From contig CAXXUP010000005.1 in the NCBI GenBank assembly GCA_963662765.2, forward strand, positions 1-64,000: a DNA stretch of 64,000 nt, written 5' to 3'. Each line of letters begins with the position of its first letter. Position 1 is the stretch's first letter. Positions 25,752-34,892 of the stretch are shown here, piece by piece. The stretch is from DATMXT01 sp963662765 (GTDB taxonomy: Bacteria; Bacillota; Clostridia; Oscillospirales; Feifaniaceae). Position numbers and translations under genes: made by a program. The notes beneath the pieces are model-generated. The model did no database searches. It saw only the letters and a program-made list of their open reading frames with translations, and was not told the DNA's origin.

Positions 25752-26907
25752 CGTTGCCGTCATAGGCGCCGGTCCCGCCGGTCTGATGGCCGCGGGGACT
25801 GCGGCCGCCCGCGGACTTGAGGTAACGCTCTATGAAAAGAATGCGTTTCCCGGCCGCAAGCTGCTGATCACCGGCAAAGGCCGCTGCAATGTGACGACCG
25901 CCTGCCCCCCTTCGGATTTTCTGAAATATGTGACAGGCTCTCCCAAGTTCCTGCATTCGGCACTTGCGGCCTTTTCCTGTGAGGACACCATGGCTTTTTT
26001 CGAGGAGCTCGGCGTCCCGCTCAAAGTCGAGCGGGGGGAGCGGGTCTTTCCCGTCTCCGACCGTTCGGTCGATATCAGGGATGCGCTCGTGCGCTATGCG
26101 AAGTCGGGCGGGGTCAAATTTGTCCGCCGCGAGGTGGACAGGCTGCCGATTGCAGACGCCGTCATCGTGGCTACCGGCGGACTCTCTTATCCCATGACCG
26201 GCTCTACCGGGGACGGATACCGGTTTGCATGGGATGCCGGCCACACGGTTGTGCCGCCGCGGGCTTCGCTGGTTCCGCTTATCTGCGCCGAGGACTGGTG
26301 CACGAGGCTTGAGGGGCTCTCACTTCGCAATGTCCGACTCACCGTGTGGGAAGAAGGGGCGAAGCCCGTTTTTTCCGAACAGGGGGAAATGCTCTTTACC
26401 GACTTCGGAATTTCAGGGCCGTTGACCCTCTCGGCCTCGGCCATGCTGCGGGGAGGGGAGTACCTGGCTTCAATTGACCTAAAGCCGGCCTTGTCCGTCT
26501 CCCAGCTTGACGCCCGGGTTCTTCGGGATTTCGGGGAGACCCAAAACCGTGACTTTGTAAATGCGCTGGGCGGACTGCTGCCCCGTTCCCTCGTCCCGGT
26601 CGTGGTTGAACTCTCCGGTATCGCGCCTGAAACCAAAGTCAATTCCATAAGAAGAGAGCAGCGGCAGACGCTTGTCAGCCTATTAAAAGGCCTTCCGCTC
26701 ACCATAACCGGCACCAGGCCCATTGAGGAAGCCATCGTCACGGCGGGGGGCGTCTCCACAAAGGAGATAAACCCCAAGACCATGGAGTCTAAGCTGAAAA
26801 AAGGGCTGTATTTTGTCGGCGAAGTGCTGGATGTCGACGCTTTGACCGGCGGATTCAACCTGCAAATCGCCTTTTCCACCGGCAAACTCGCCGGAATGTC
26901 TGTATAA
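25744..26907 (+). CDS. HI0933/YhiN-family FAD-dependent oxidoreductase
   Basis: A 387-residue flavoprotein with the dinucleotide fold GAGPAGLMAAG (about 8-18), the family block GRKLLITGKGRCNVT (about 37-51) and the C-terminal FAD segment GEVLDVDALTGGFNLQIAFSTG. The family is often named aminoacetone oxidase-like, but its real substrate is not established. It sits in the group rluB - unknown - this gene - cmk - plsC - ispH. Confidence 0.9.
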   Translation: MCSVAVIGAGPAGLMAAGTAAARGLEVTLYEKNAFPGRKLLITGKGRCNVTTACPPSDFLKYVTGSPKFLHSALAAFSCEDTMAFFEELGVPLKVERGERVFPVSDRSVDIRDALVRYAKSGGVKFVRREVDRLPIADAVIVATGGLSYPMTGSTGDGYRFAWDAGHTVVPPRASLVPLICAEDWCTRLEGLSLRNVRLTVWEEGAKPVFSEQGEMLFTDFGISGPLTLSASAMLRGGEYLASIDLKPALSVSQLDARVLRDFGETQNRDFVNALGGLLPRSLVPVVVELSGIAPETKVNSIRREQRQTLVSLLKGLPLTITGTRPIEEAIVTAGGVSTKEINPKTMESKLKKGLYFVGEVLDVDALTGGFNLQIAFSTGKLAGMSV

Positions 26908-26928
26908 TAAGCGGGGGACTGGTTTTAG

Positions 26929-27606
26929 ATGAGTATCACAATTGCGATAGACGGCCCGTCAGGTGCTGGGAAGAGCACAATTGCCAAAGAGGTGGCGCAG
27001 CGGATCGGATTCACTTATGTCGATACCGGAGCGATCTACAGAGCCATTGGTCTCTACATTTTTCGTCGGGGGATAGGCCCTGACGACGAGGCCACCGTTT
27101 TGCCCCTCCTGCCGCAGATTCAAATCTCCATCACACAGGAGCCCGACGGCCAGCATATTTTTTTAGGGGATGAGGACGTGTCAGCCGAAATCCGCCGGCA
27201 CGAGATGTCGCACTACGCCTCGGCCGTCTCCGCGATTCCCGGGGTCAGGGAGTATTTACTGGACACCCAGCGCCGTCTTGCCGCCGCCCACAACTGCATC
27301 ATGGACGGCAGAGACATCGGCACCGTCGTGCTGCCGAACGCCAACCTCAAAATATTTCTCACCGCAGACCCAAAAGACCGTGCGGTCCGCAGGCAAAGAC
27401 AACTGGCCGATAAAGGGACTGCGCTACCCTACGAGCAGGTGCTGGCCGATCTCATTGAGCGGGACAAGCGCGATTCAACACGGGAGGCGGCTCCCCTCAG
27501 GCAAGCCCAGGATGCCATTTTGCTCGACACAACCGGAAACACAAAGGCGCAGTCGATTGCTCTTGTGGAAAAACTGATTAGGGAGAAACTAGCCGATGTT
27601 TTATAG
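26929..27606 (+). CDS. cmk: Cytidylate kinase
   Basis: Phosphorylates CMP and dCMP with ATP. The 225-residue protein has the P-loop GPSGAGKST at 9-17 and the nucleotide-monophosphate segment YVDTGAIYRAIG. The adjacent acyltransferase overlaps by 11 bases. The order cmk-plsC-ispH is a common clostridial arrangement. Confidence 0.95.
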   Translation: MSITIAIDGPSGAGKSTIAKEVAQRIGFTYVDTGAIYRAIGLYIFRRGIGPDDEATVLPLLPQIQISITQEPDGQHIFLGDEDVSAEIRRHEMSHYASAVSAIPGVREYLLDTQRRLAAAHNCIMDGRDIGTVVLPNANLKIFLTADPKDRAVRRQRQLADKGTALPYEQVLADLIERDKRDSTREAAPLRQAQDAILLDTTGNTKAQSIALVEKLIREKLADVL

Positions 27607-28207
27607 GCTGATGCAGCTGCTCATGCGACCCATCAACTTCTTTTTTCGGGTAAAAATTACCTATGAGGGGAAAATCCCCATGGAGGGGCCGCTTGTCGTC
27701 TGCGGAAAGCACATATCTCAGCTGGAGCCCATTTTGCTTTTTTCTAATTTCCCGAGAAAAATGAGGACCCTTGCCAAAATTGAGCTTTTCGAAAATCCCA
27801 TAGAGAGCTGGGTTTTGATGGCACTCGGCGCCATTCCCATCAACCGGGGGAGAAATGACATCACCGCCATTAAAAAAGCGCTGGCCACACTAAAGAAGGG
27901 TGGGGTACTCGGCATCTTTCCGGAGGGGCAGCGGTTGAAAAACAACGACCTCGACGATTGCAAAAACGGGGCGATGGGCATGGCAATTCGCACAGGCGCC
28001 ACCGTGCTCCCCTTCGGGGTATACACAAAGGACTATGTACTCCGACCCTTTCGCAGGGTCGAACTGCGTTTTGGCAAGCCCGTGGCGGTTGCGACGTTCG
28101 GGGCAAAGCCGGGACGGCATTACGATTATGCGCGGGCGACCGAATGGCTGGCCGGCGAACTGAGACGGCTGTCCGACAAAGAGTACGTTTTTGAGGGGGA
28201 TTCCTGA
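27596..28207 (+). CDS. plsC: 1-acyl-sn-glycerol-3-phosphate acyltransferase
   Basis: Membrane-associated enzyme of phospholipid synthesis, 203 residues. The acyltransferase catalytic motif, usually NHxSxxD, reads KHISQLE (His 39, Glu 44): the Asp of the HX4D dyad is replaced by Glu and the preceding Asn by Lys. The second motif, FPEGQR (about 103-108), is intact. The substitution may be tolerated because the residue stays acidic. The gene abuts ispH-rpsA by one base. Confidence 0.88.
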   Translation: MFYRLMQLLMRPINFFFRVKITYEGKIPMEGPLVVCGKHISQLEPILLFSNFPRKMRTLAKIELFENPIESWVLMALGAIPINRGRNDITAIKKALATLKKGGVLGIFPEGQRLKNNDLDDCKNGAMGMAIRTGATVLPFGVYTKDYVLRPFRRVELRFGKPVAVATFGAKPGRHYDYARATEWLAGELRRLSDKEYVFEGDS

Positions 28208-30315
28208 TGGCCCATGAAGTGATTGTGGCAAAGACGGCGGGTTTTTGTTTTGGCGTCCGCAGGGCCGTGGAAGGTGTATACGGACTGCTGGACGAGGGCA
28301 AAACAAACATTGTCACCATCGGCCCGCTCATTCACAACCCCCAAATCGTGGCGGAACTTGAGCGCCGCGGCATCAGAGCCGTGGAGAGCGTTCCGGATGG
28401 CGCTTTTGCCGTCGTGCGCAGCCACGGAATTCCAAAGGATATGGCTGAGCGTCTTGTGGAGCGGGGAATTGAATACGCTGACCTGACCTGCCCCAATGTC
28501 GAGCGAATTCACAGGCTTGTCGCCGACGCGTCGGCGGCGGGTGACGCCGTCTTTGTGATTGGTCACAAGGAGCACCCCGAGGTCGAAGGCATCGTCAGTT
28601 ATGCAAAAAACTGTATGGTTTTCCGCAATGTGGGTGAGCTCAAGGCTTACACGGAGCAGCATCCGGAAGCGACATCAATATCAACACTCTTTGTCGCGCA
28701 AACCACCTTTGACTTGACGGAATGGGAAAAATGTTCAGACTTCGCAAAAAAACTATATACAAAATCAAAGATGTTTGATACAATATGCTGTGCAACCGAA
28801 AGCAGGCAAAAAGAGGCTGCCGACCTAGCGGCAGGCTGCGATTTCATGCTTGTCATCGGAGGGCGCAATAGCTCCAACACCAACCGTCTGTACGAAATCT
28901 GCAAGCGGATTTGCGGCAATACACTCTTGGTGGAGTCGCCCGACGATATACCGGATGGACTCGTCCGTCCGGGGTATAAGGTTGGCATTACGGCCGGAGC
29001 CTCAACTCCGGTGAGTGTAATAAAGGAGGCTGCAACAAAAATGACTGAAATGAACGAAGTAACGGAGCGCAGCGAGCTCACACCCGAGGAGACCGTCGAA
29101 ATGGAGAAGCCAGTCAAGGCCGCCGCGGAAACTGCAAGCGAGGAGGACAAGCCTGAGGAAACAGGCGAGCTCTCGTTTGAGCAGATGCTTGAAGACTCGC
29201 TCCTGACTTTAAATACAGGAGACCGGGTCAAAGTGACCATCGTGTCCATCGGCGCAACCGAGGTCCGGGTTGACCTCGGCACCAAGCAGTCGGCATACAT
29301 TCCGGTCGGCGAGCTTTCTGACGATCCCTCCCTCAAGCCGGAGGACGTCGTCAAGCCCGGCGACGAAGTCGAAGTTTTCGTCGTCCGCGTCAATGACGTC
29401 GAAGGCACCATTATGCTGTCTAAAAAGCGGATCGACGCCCTCAAGGGCTGGGACGAGATCGAGGCGGCTGTCGACAACGGCGCCATCATGGAAGGAAATG
29501 TATCCGAAGTCGTCAAGGGCGGCATCATTGCCGTCTGCAAAGGCGTGCGCATCTTCATTCCGGGTTCCCAGGTTCCTGGCGGCCGCGATGCGGACCATGC
29601 CGACCTCGTAGGCACCACCCAGAAGTTTAAGATTCTCGAAGTCAACCGCAAGCGCCGCCGCGTCATCGGCTCCATTCGGGCCCTCTCCCGCGAGTCCCGC
29701 CGCATGGCCGAAGAGTCCTTCTGGTCTGCGGCCGAAGTCGGCAAGAAGTACAAGGGCATTGTCAAATCCCTGACCTCCTATGGCGCCTTTGTCGACGTCG
29801 GCGGAGTTGACGGCATGATCCACCTCTCCGAACTGTCTTGGAACCGCATTCGTCATCCTTCTGAGGCCGTTTCGGTCGGCGACAGTATTGAAGTCTACAT
29901 CAAGGATCTCGACATCGAGCGCAAGCGCATTTCGCTCGGGTATAAGAACCTTCTGCCCAATCCCTGGGACACGCTCAAGGAGACTTTTAAAGAGGGCGAT
30001 GTGGCCCATGTCAAAATCGTTAAACTCATGCCTTTCGGCGCCTTTGCCGAACTGATTCCGGGCATTGACGGTCTCATTTACATTTCGCAGATTTCGACGA
30101 AGCGCATCGACAAGCCCGCCTCGGTCCTGTCGGTCGGCGACGAAGTCGACGTCAAGATCGTCTCCATCGACTACGATGCCATGCGGGTCAACCTCTCCAT
30201 CCGAGCCCTGCTCGAGGGGGATCAGAACGCCGATACAGCCTATCAGTCGACCAAAGAGCCTGCCGCTATGACTGACGAGCCTGCAGCCGAAGAGGCTGGC
30301 GAAAAGCAAGCATAA
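28207..30315 (+). CDS. ispH-rpsA: Fused IspH (HMBPP reductase) - ribosomal protein S1-like protein
   Basis: A single 702-residue frame. Residues 1-280 are IspH, the iron-sulphur enzyme that ends the MEP isoprenoid pathway; the three cluster cysteines are in AGFCFGV (C14), LTCPNV (about 97) and ICCATES (about 195). After an acidic linker (about 280-335) come four S1 RNA-binding repeats starting near 338, 425, 510 and 597. The fusion is known from Clostridia. Whether both parts work in one chain or are processed cannot be seen here. The ATG follows GAGGGGG. Confidence 0.95.
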   Translation: MAHEVIVAKTAGFCFGVRRAVEGVYGLLDEGKTNIVTIGPLIHNPQIVAELERRGIRAVESVPDGAFAVVRSHGIPKDMAERLVERGIEYADLTCPNVERIHRLVADASAAGDAVFVIGHKEHPEVEGIVSYAKNCMVFRNVGELKAYTEQHPEATSISTLFVAQTTFDLTEWEKCSDFAKKLYTKSKMFDTICCATESRQKEAADLAAGCDFMLVIGGRNSSNTNRLYEICKRICGNTLLVESPDDIPDGLVRPGYKVGITAGASTPVSVIKEAATKMTEMNEVTERSELTPEETVEMEKPVKAAAETASEEDKPEETGELSFEQMLEDSLLTLNTGDRVKVTIVSIGATEVRVDLGTKQSAYIPVGELSDDPSLKPEDVVKPGDEVEVFVVRVNDVEGTIMLSKKRIDALKGWDEIEAAVDNGAIMEGNVSEVVKGGIIAVCKGVRIFIPGSQVPGGRDADHADLVGTTQKFKILEVNRKRRRVIGSIRALSRESRRMAEESFWSAAEVGKKYKGIVKSLTSYGAFVDVGGVDGMIHLSELSWNRIRHPSEAVSVGDSIEVYIKDLDIERKRISLGYKNLLPNPWDTLKETFKEGDVAHVKIVKLMPFGAFAELIPGIDGLIYISQISTKRIDKPASVLSVGDEVDVKIVSIDYDAMRVNLSIRALLEGDQNADTAYQSTKEPAAMTDEPAAEEAGEKQA

Positions 30316-30337
30316 TTATAGGATTTTCACCACATAC

Positions 30338-30366
30338 CACCCCCGAGCATACAATGCTCGGGGGTG
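30338..30366 (+). promoter_or_regulatory. Hairpin covering the yunB ribosome-binding site, with a sigma-E-like promoter just upstream
   Basis: ACCCCCGAGCAT (30339-30350) pairs with ATGCTCGGGGGT (30354-30365) around a three-base loop. The right arm contains GGGGGT, the ribosome site, five bases before ATG 30371. There is no T-run. Just upstream CATAATT (30311-30317) and CATACCAC (30333-30340) resemble a sigma-E promoter at 15-base spacing, which would fit a mother-cell gene. The same layout occurs at dacF. Confidence 0.5.
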
Positions 30367-30370
30367 TGTT

Positions 30371-31090
30371 ATGGTCATTCAGAAAAGACGGGCAAGACGC
30401 GCCGGACGGGCGGCGCCAAGATCTTTGATCGTGCTGTCGGCACTGCTTGTGGCGGTGCTGCTGTTTGCGAATTTCTCACTGCGGCTCTTCGACTCCACCC
30501 TTCGGCCTATGGTCGAGGGAATCGGCGTCCAAAAGGCGACGGCCATTGCCAACACCTCGGTCATGCGGGCGGTGGAGCAGGAACTCTCCGAAAGCGGCGT
30601 TTCATACGCTGACCTTGTCACGGTAGAAACATCTGAGAGCGGCGAGGTTAGAGCCCTCGTCTGCGACGTCGTGCGCATTAACCAGCTCAAGTCTCGTGTC
30701 AGCGAGCGGGTGCAAAACAACCTGGCTGTTGATGTGATCCGGGTGCCGATTCCCCTCGGCAACCTGTTTTCAGGGGACCTGCTTTCCGGCCGCGGCCCCA
30801 TCATCAACCTCCGCCTGATCCCGTACGGCAGTGTAATCGTCAACATATCAAACGAATTTACCTCAGCCGGAATCAATCAGACGCTCCACCGCATTCTGAT
30901 GAATGTCACGACCGGCGTCAGCATCATGATGCCGGTCTCGAGTGTGTCGGCCACCGTCGACACCACAATTTGTGTTGCCGAAACTGTCATTGTGGGCAGG
31001 GTGCCGGAATACTACACCAACATCACCGACATGCCGGACGACGTGGCAGACAACATCCTCAATTTCCATAATCCGTTAGAAGTGAACTGA
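30371..31090 (+). CDS. yunB: Sporulation protein YunB
   Basis: A 239-residue membrane-anchored protein of the YunB family. There is one helix near the N-terminus (about 18-38) and the soluble part has the family pattern IPLGNLFSGDLLSGRGP (about 117-133). In Bacillus, YunB is made in the mother cell under sigma-E and its loss lowers sporulation. It lies between ispH-rpsA and ligA with its own control region. Confidence 0.9.
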   Translation: MVIQKRRARRAGRAAPRSLIVLSALLVAVLLFANFSLRLFDSTLRPMVEGIGVQKATAIANTSVMRAVEQELSESGVSYADLVTVETSESGEVRALVCDVVRINQLKSRVSERVQNNLAVDVIRVPIPLGNLFSGDLLSGRGPIINLRLIPYGSVIVNISNEFTSAGINQTLHRILMNVTTGVSIMMPVSSVSATVDTTICVAETVIVGRVPEYYTNITDMPDDVADNILNFHNPLEVN

Positions 31091-31098
31091 AAAAATAA

Positions 31099-31127
31099 TG
31101 TACATTTTTTCCCTGACGTGTTAAAAT
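31099..31127 (+). promoter_or_regulatory. Predicted promoter of ligA-gatCAB
   Basis: TGTACA (31099-31104) and TAAAAT (31122-31127) are spaced by 17 bases, 21 bases before the ligA ATG. Confidence 0.65.
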
Positions 31128-31148
31128 ATAGCAGTTAGGGGGATGAGC

Positions 31149-33143
31149 ATGGATTTGCCCGCAAGAGCTGCGTCGCTTCGCGCCCAGCTCAGTCATCACG
31201 CATATTTATATTATGCGCTCGACCGGCCGGAGATCTCCGACTATCGGTATGATGAGCTCATGCGTGAGCTTGAAACGATCGAGGCGGAGCACCCGGAACT
31301 TGTCACGCCCGATTCGCCGACAAGACGGGTCGGCGCCAGGCCGGTAGAGGGCTTTGATCCCGTCACCCACGAGGTCCAGATGGAGAGCCTGCAGGACGCT
31401 TTTTCACTTGATGAGCTTATGGAGTTTGCCCGCCGGGTGACAGGCGTCGTGCCAAACCCCTCCTATGTCGTTGAATATAAAATTGACGGACTTTCTGTCT
31501 CCCTGGAATACCGTGATGGGCTCTTTGCCCGCGGATCCACTCGCGGTGACGGCGTGACGGGGGAGGACATCACTTCCAACTTGAAGACGGTCGCAAGCAT
31601 CCCACTGCGGCTGCGCTCCCCCGTGACCATTGAAGTTCGCGGCGAGGTCTATATGCCGACCAACGTCTTTGAGGCTTTAAACGAAGAGCGGGAAGCCGAT
31701 AGTAAGCAGCTTTTCGCCAACCCCCGAAACGCGGCTGCAGGCTCTCTTCGTCAGCTTGACTCATCCGTCACCGCCTCACGCAGGCTCAGTATTTTCGTTT
31801 TCAACATCCAACGGATGGAGGGCGAGATGCCGGATGGCCACATGCAATCGCTTGCACTTATGAAAGAGCTTGGCTTTCGGGTCATCCCGAATCCCGTTTT
31901 GTGTGAAAACATGGAGGCCTGCATCGCCCGCATCGAAGCCATTGGGGAGGAGCGGCCGTCGCTGCCCTTCGACACCGACGGTGCAGTCATCAAGGTCGAC
32001 GACTTTGCCGCCAGGGCGGCCTTAGGCTCCACGGCCAAGTTCCCGCGGTGGGCCATTGCCTACAAGTATCCGCCGGAGGTCAAGCCGACAAAGCTCCAGG
32101 GCATCACGGTCACGGTCGGGCGCACGGGCGTCTTGACACCCACGGCGGTTCTTGCGTCGGTGCGGCTCTCCGGCACCAACGTGCAGGCGGCCACCGTGCA
32201 CAATAAGGACTTTATTGCCGAAAAGGACATCCGCATCGGCGATACGGTCTTCGTGCGCAAGGCGGGGGAGATCATTCCCGAAATCGTCGAAGTGGACAAG
32301 TCGGCGCGTGACGGCAGCGAGCGGCCCTTTGTGATGCCGCAATTCTGCCCCTCCTGCGGAGAACCTGTCACAGACGACGAAGAAGAGGCCGCGGTGCGCT
32401 GCACCAACCCCTCCTGTCCGGCACAGCTTGTGCGCAAAATCGCACATTTTTGCTCCCGTACCGCGATGGACATTGAGGGAATGGGGGAGCAAGGGGCTGA
32501 AAAGCTTGTAACGCTTGGGCTTGTGGGTTCCATTGCAGACCTCTATGATTTGACAGTGCCACAGCTGGCAAAACTTGACGGCATGGGCGATAAGTCCGCC
32601 GCCAATATGGTGGCGGCAATCGCGGCCAGCAAATCGCAGGACTTATCAAGACTCCTTTACGGTTTTGGCATCCGCCATGTCGGCGCGCAGACGGCAAAAC
32701 TGCTGTCCGAGCACTTTCTTAGTATGGAAAAACTCTCTGCCGCATCCCTTTCGGAACTTACCGTCATCCCCGAAGTTGGCGAGGTCGTGGCCCAGAGTGT
32801 CGTCGACTTTTTTTCACACCCGCAGACCGGTGTCCAGCTCGCGCGGCTTGCGGCCGCGGGCGTGAATATGTCGGGGATACCCGGCAGCGCCGACATCACT
32901 TTACGGGGGGCCACCTTTGTGCTCACAGGCACCCTGTCCGGCATGACGCGGGACGAGGCGAAAGCCCGCATTGAGGCGAAGGGTGGAAAGGTCTCCGGCA
33001 GCGTATCAAAGAAGACAAGCTATGTCGTCGCGGGGGAGGATGCGGGCTCAAAGCTTACAAAGGCTACCGAGCTCGGCATTCCGGTCCTCGGCGAGGTAGA
33101 GCTTATGAATTTATTGGAGGGTAAGAATGAAGATCACGCATGA
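31149..33143 (+). CDS. ligA: NAD-dependent DNA ligase
   Basis: Seals nicks in duplex DNA using NAD+. The 664-residue protein has the adenylated Lys in KIDG (about 111-114), the OB-fold, a four-Cys zinc finger (CPSCGEPV ... CTNPSC, about 400-425), helix-hairpin-helix repeats and a C-terminal BRCT domain (about 580-660). ATG 31149 is preferred to ATG 31143 because AGGGGG (31137-31142) would touch the earlier codon. The stop overlaps gatC by 17 bases. Confidence 0.95.
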   Translation: MDLPARAASLRAQLSHHAYLYYALDRPEISDYRYDELMRELETIEAEHPELVTPDSPTRRVGARPVEGFDPVTHEVQMESLQDAFSLDELMEFARRVTGVVPNPSYVVEYKIDGLSVSLEYRDGLFARGSTRGDGVTGEDITSNLKTVASIPLRLRSPVTIEVRGEVYMPTNVFEALNEEREADSKQLFANPRNAAAGSLRQLDSSVTASRRLSIFVFNIQRMEGEMPDGHMQSLALMKELGFRVIPNPVLCENMEACIARIEAIGEERPSLPFDTDGAVIKVDDFAARAALGSTAKFPRWAIAYKYPPEVKPTKLQGITVTVGRTGVLTPTAVLASVRLSGTNVQAATVHNKDFIAEKDIRIGDTVFVRKAGEIIPEIVEVDKSARDGSERPFVMPQFCPSCGEPVTDDEEEAAVRCTNPSCPAQLVRKIAHFCSRTAMDIEGMGEQGAEKLVTLGLVGSIADLYDLTVPQLAKLDGMGDKSAANMVAAIAASKSQDLSRLLYGFGIRHVGAQTAKLLSEHFLSMEKLSAASLSELTVIPEVGEVVAQSVVDFFSHPQTGVQLARLAAAGVNMSGIPGSADITLRGATFVLTGTLSGMTRDEAKARIEAKGGKVSGSVSKKTSYVVAGEDAGSKLTKATELGIPVLGEVELMNLLEGKNEDHA

Positions 33144-33408
33144 CGAGATCCGTCACATTGCGCAGCTTGCGCGTATTGATATTCCCGAAGAGCGTTTTGA
33201 TAAGCTCGCGGCGGATATGGAAAACATCGTTGATATGGTGGCGCAGATCCAGCAAGTTGATCTGACCGGTATTGAACTCGACCTCTCCGCGGATTACAAC
33301 GTATTCCGGGAGGATGTCGTCATGCCGTCGCTCACCCGTGATGCGGTTTTGGCCAATGCGCCGCGAAAAGCGGCCGGCTGCATCCTCGTACCGAAAGTCA
33401 TCGATTAG
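33127..33408 (+). CDS. gatC: Asp-tRNA(Asn)/Glu-tRNA(Gln) amidotransferase subunit C
   Basis: Small 93-residue subunit that helps GatA fold and clamps GatA to GatB. The N-terminus KITHDEIRHIAQLARIDI is typical of the family. It begins inside the end of ligA with GGAGGG just ahead. The GatCAB complex converts mischarged Glu-tRNA(Gln) or Asp-tRNA(Asn) to the amide form. Confidence 0.94.
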   Translation: MKITHDEIRHIAQLARIDIPEERFDKLAADMENIVDMVAQIQQVDLTGIELDLSADYNVFREDVVMPSLTRDAVLANAPRKAAGCILVPKVID

Positions 33409-33422
33409 GGGAGAGTGAAAAT

Positions 33423-34880
33423 ATGAAGCTGTATGAAAAATCGGCCGGAGAACTCGGAAAAATGCTGCGGACTGGCGCTATTTCGGCCACTGAAATCACA
33501 AAGTCATACCTCTCCCGGATTGATGAAGTCGAAGGCAAAGTCGACGCCTTTATTACCGTGTCGGGCGAGAAGGCCCTTGAGATGGCAGCCCTTGTTGACA
33601 AGAAGCTTGCGGCAGGCGAAGAACTCCCGCCTTTGGCCGGAATTCCAATCGCCCTGAAGGACAATATCTGTGTGGATGGCGTGCGGACAACCTGCGCTTC
33701 CAAAATCCTGGAGAACTTCATCCCGCCGTATGACGCCACCGTCGTCACCCGAATGAAGAATAATCTCATGCCCATCATCGGAAAGACCAACTTAGACGAG
33801 TTTGCGATGGGCTCCTCCTGCGAAAACTCTGCCTTTAAGCCAACCCATAACCCCTATGACCTCACGCGTGTGCCTGGAGGCTCCTCCGGCGGGTCGGCCG
33901 CCTCGGTCGCGGCCTGCGAGACGGTGCTCGCGGTCGGCACAGACACCGGCGGCTCGGTTAGACTGCCCGCCTGCCTCAACGGCATTGTGGGCATCAAGCC
34001 GACCTACGGCGCCATCTCCCGCTCCGGCATCGTGGCCTTCGGCTCCTCACTCGACCAGGTCGGCCCGATGGGGCGCACCGTCACCGACTGCGCCATGCTC
34101 TTTGACGCCATCGCGGGCCGCGACCCGTACGACGCGACCTCGACCCATTTCCCCTATAAACCGATTGCCCCACATCTCAAAAACGACGTCAAGGGCCTGA
34201 AAATCGGCCTGCCGCGCGAGTTCTTCGGCGACGGCATCGACCCCGCGGTGCGGGCTTCCATTATCGAAGCTTCAAAGACTTATGAAAAGATGGGCGCCAC
34301 TTTGGTTGATGTCGACCTGCCCTTTGCCGATTACGCTTTAGCGACCTACTATATCATCTCTTCCGCCGAGGCCTCTTCCAACCTGGCCCGGTTTGACGGC
34401 GTGAAGTATGGCCGCCTGGCCGATGGGTGCAAAACGATCGACGAAGTCTATTTCCGATCCCGCAGCGAGGGCTTCGGGCCTGAGGTTTTGCGCCGCATCA
34501 TGCTGGGAACCTATGTGCTGGCCTCCGGCTACTACGACGCCTACTACAAGCAGGGCCAGAAAATGCGTGAGAAGCTAAAGCAGGTCTATGCGCAGGCGCT
34601 CACGAAGTGCGATGTCATGCTGACCCCGACTTCGCCCACCGTCGCCTTCAAGCTGGGGGAGAAGGCCACCGATCCCGTGCAGATGTACCTCTCGGATATC
34701 TGCACCGTCAGTATTAACATGGTCCAGCTCCCGGCCCTCGTCGTGCCCTGTGCGCAGGTCGACGGCCTGCCGATGGGCTTCCAGCTCATCGGCGGCAAAA
34801 ACGCCGAAGAGCTCCTGTTTAACGTGGCCTATTCATATGAGCAGACTTCCGGCATCGGCTGGGTCTGCCCCAAGCTGTAA
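33423..34880 (+). CDS. gatA: Asp-tRNA(Asn)/Glu-tRNA(Gln) amidotransferase subunit A
   Basis: Amidase subunit that releases ammonia from glutamine. The 485-residue protein has the full Ser-cisSer-Lys triad at K79 (IALKD), S154 (GGSSGGS) and S178 (TDTGGSVR). The gene order gatC-gatA-gatB is standard. A 14-base gap with GGGGAGAG precedes the ATG. Confidence 0.96.
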   Translation: MKLYEKSAGELGKMLRTGAISATEITKSYLSRIDEVEGKVDAFITVSGEKALEMAALVDKKLAAGEELPPLAGIPIALKDNICVDGVRTTCASKILENFIPPYDATVVTRMKNNLMPIIGKTNLDEFAMGSSCENSAFKPTHNPYDLTRVPGGSSGGSAASVAACETVLAVGTDTGGSVRLPACLNGIVGIKPTYGAISRSGIVAFGSSLDQVGPMGRTVTDCAMLFDAIAGRDPYDATSTHFPYKPIAPHLKNDVKGLKIGLPREFFGDGIDPAVRASIIEASKTYEKMGATLVDVDLPFADYALATYYIISSAEASSNLARFDGVKYGRLADGCKTIDEVYFRSRSEGFGPEVLRRIMLGTYVLASGYYDAYYKQGQKMREKLKQVYAQALTKCDVMLTPTSPTVAFKLGEKATDPVQMYLSDICTVSINMVQLPALVVPCAQVDGLPMGFQLIGGKNAEELLFNVAYSYEQTSGIGWVCPKL

Positions 34881-34892
34881 GGGGGTGTTCAC

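Noticed and set aside
28647..29765. Long open frame on the minus strand inside ispH-rpsA (and another at 29209-30309)
   Set aside because: Both are antisense shadows of the G+C-rich S1 repeats: Ser/Arg/Thr-rich or Asp/Gly-rich nonsense, no ribosome site, and the plus-strand protein is unmistakable.
30338..30366. Hairpin as a rho-independent terminator of ispH-rpsA
   Set aside because: It is followed by GTGTTATG and not by a T-run, and the yunB ribosome site lies in the stem. Weak termination cannot be excluded.
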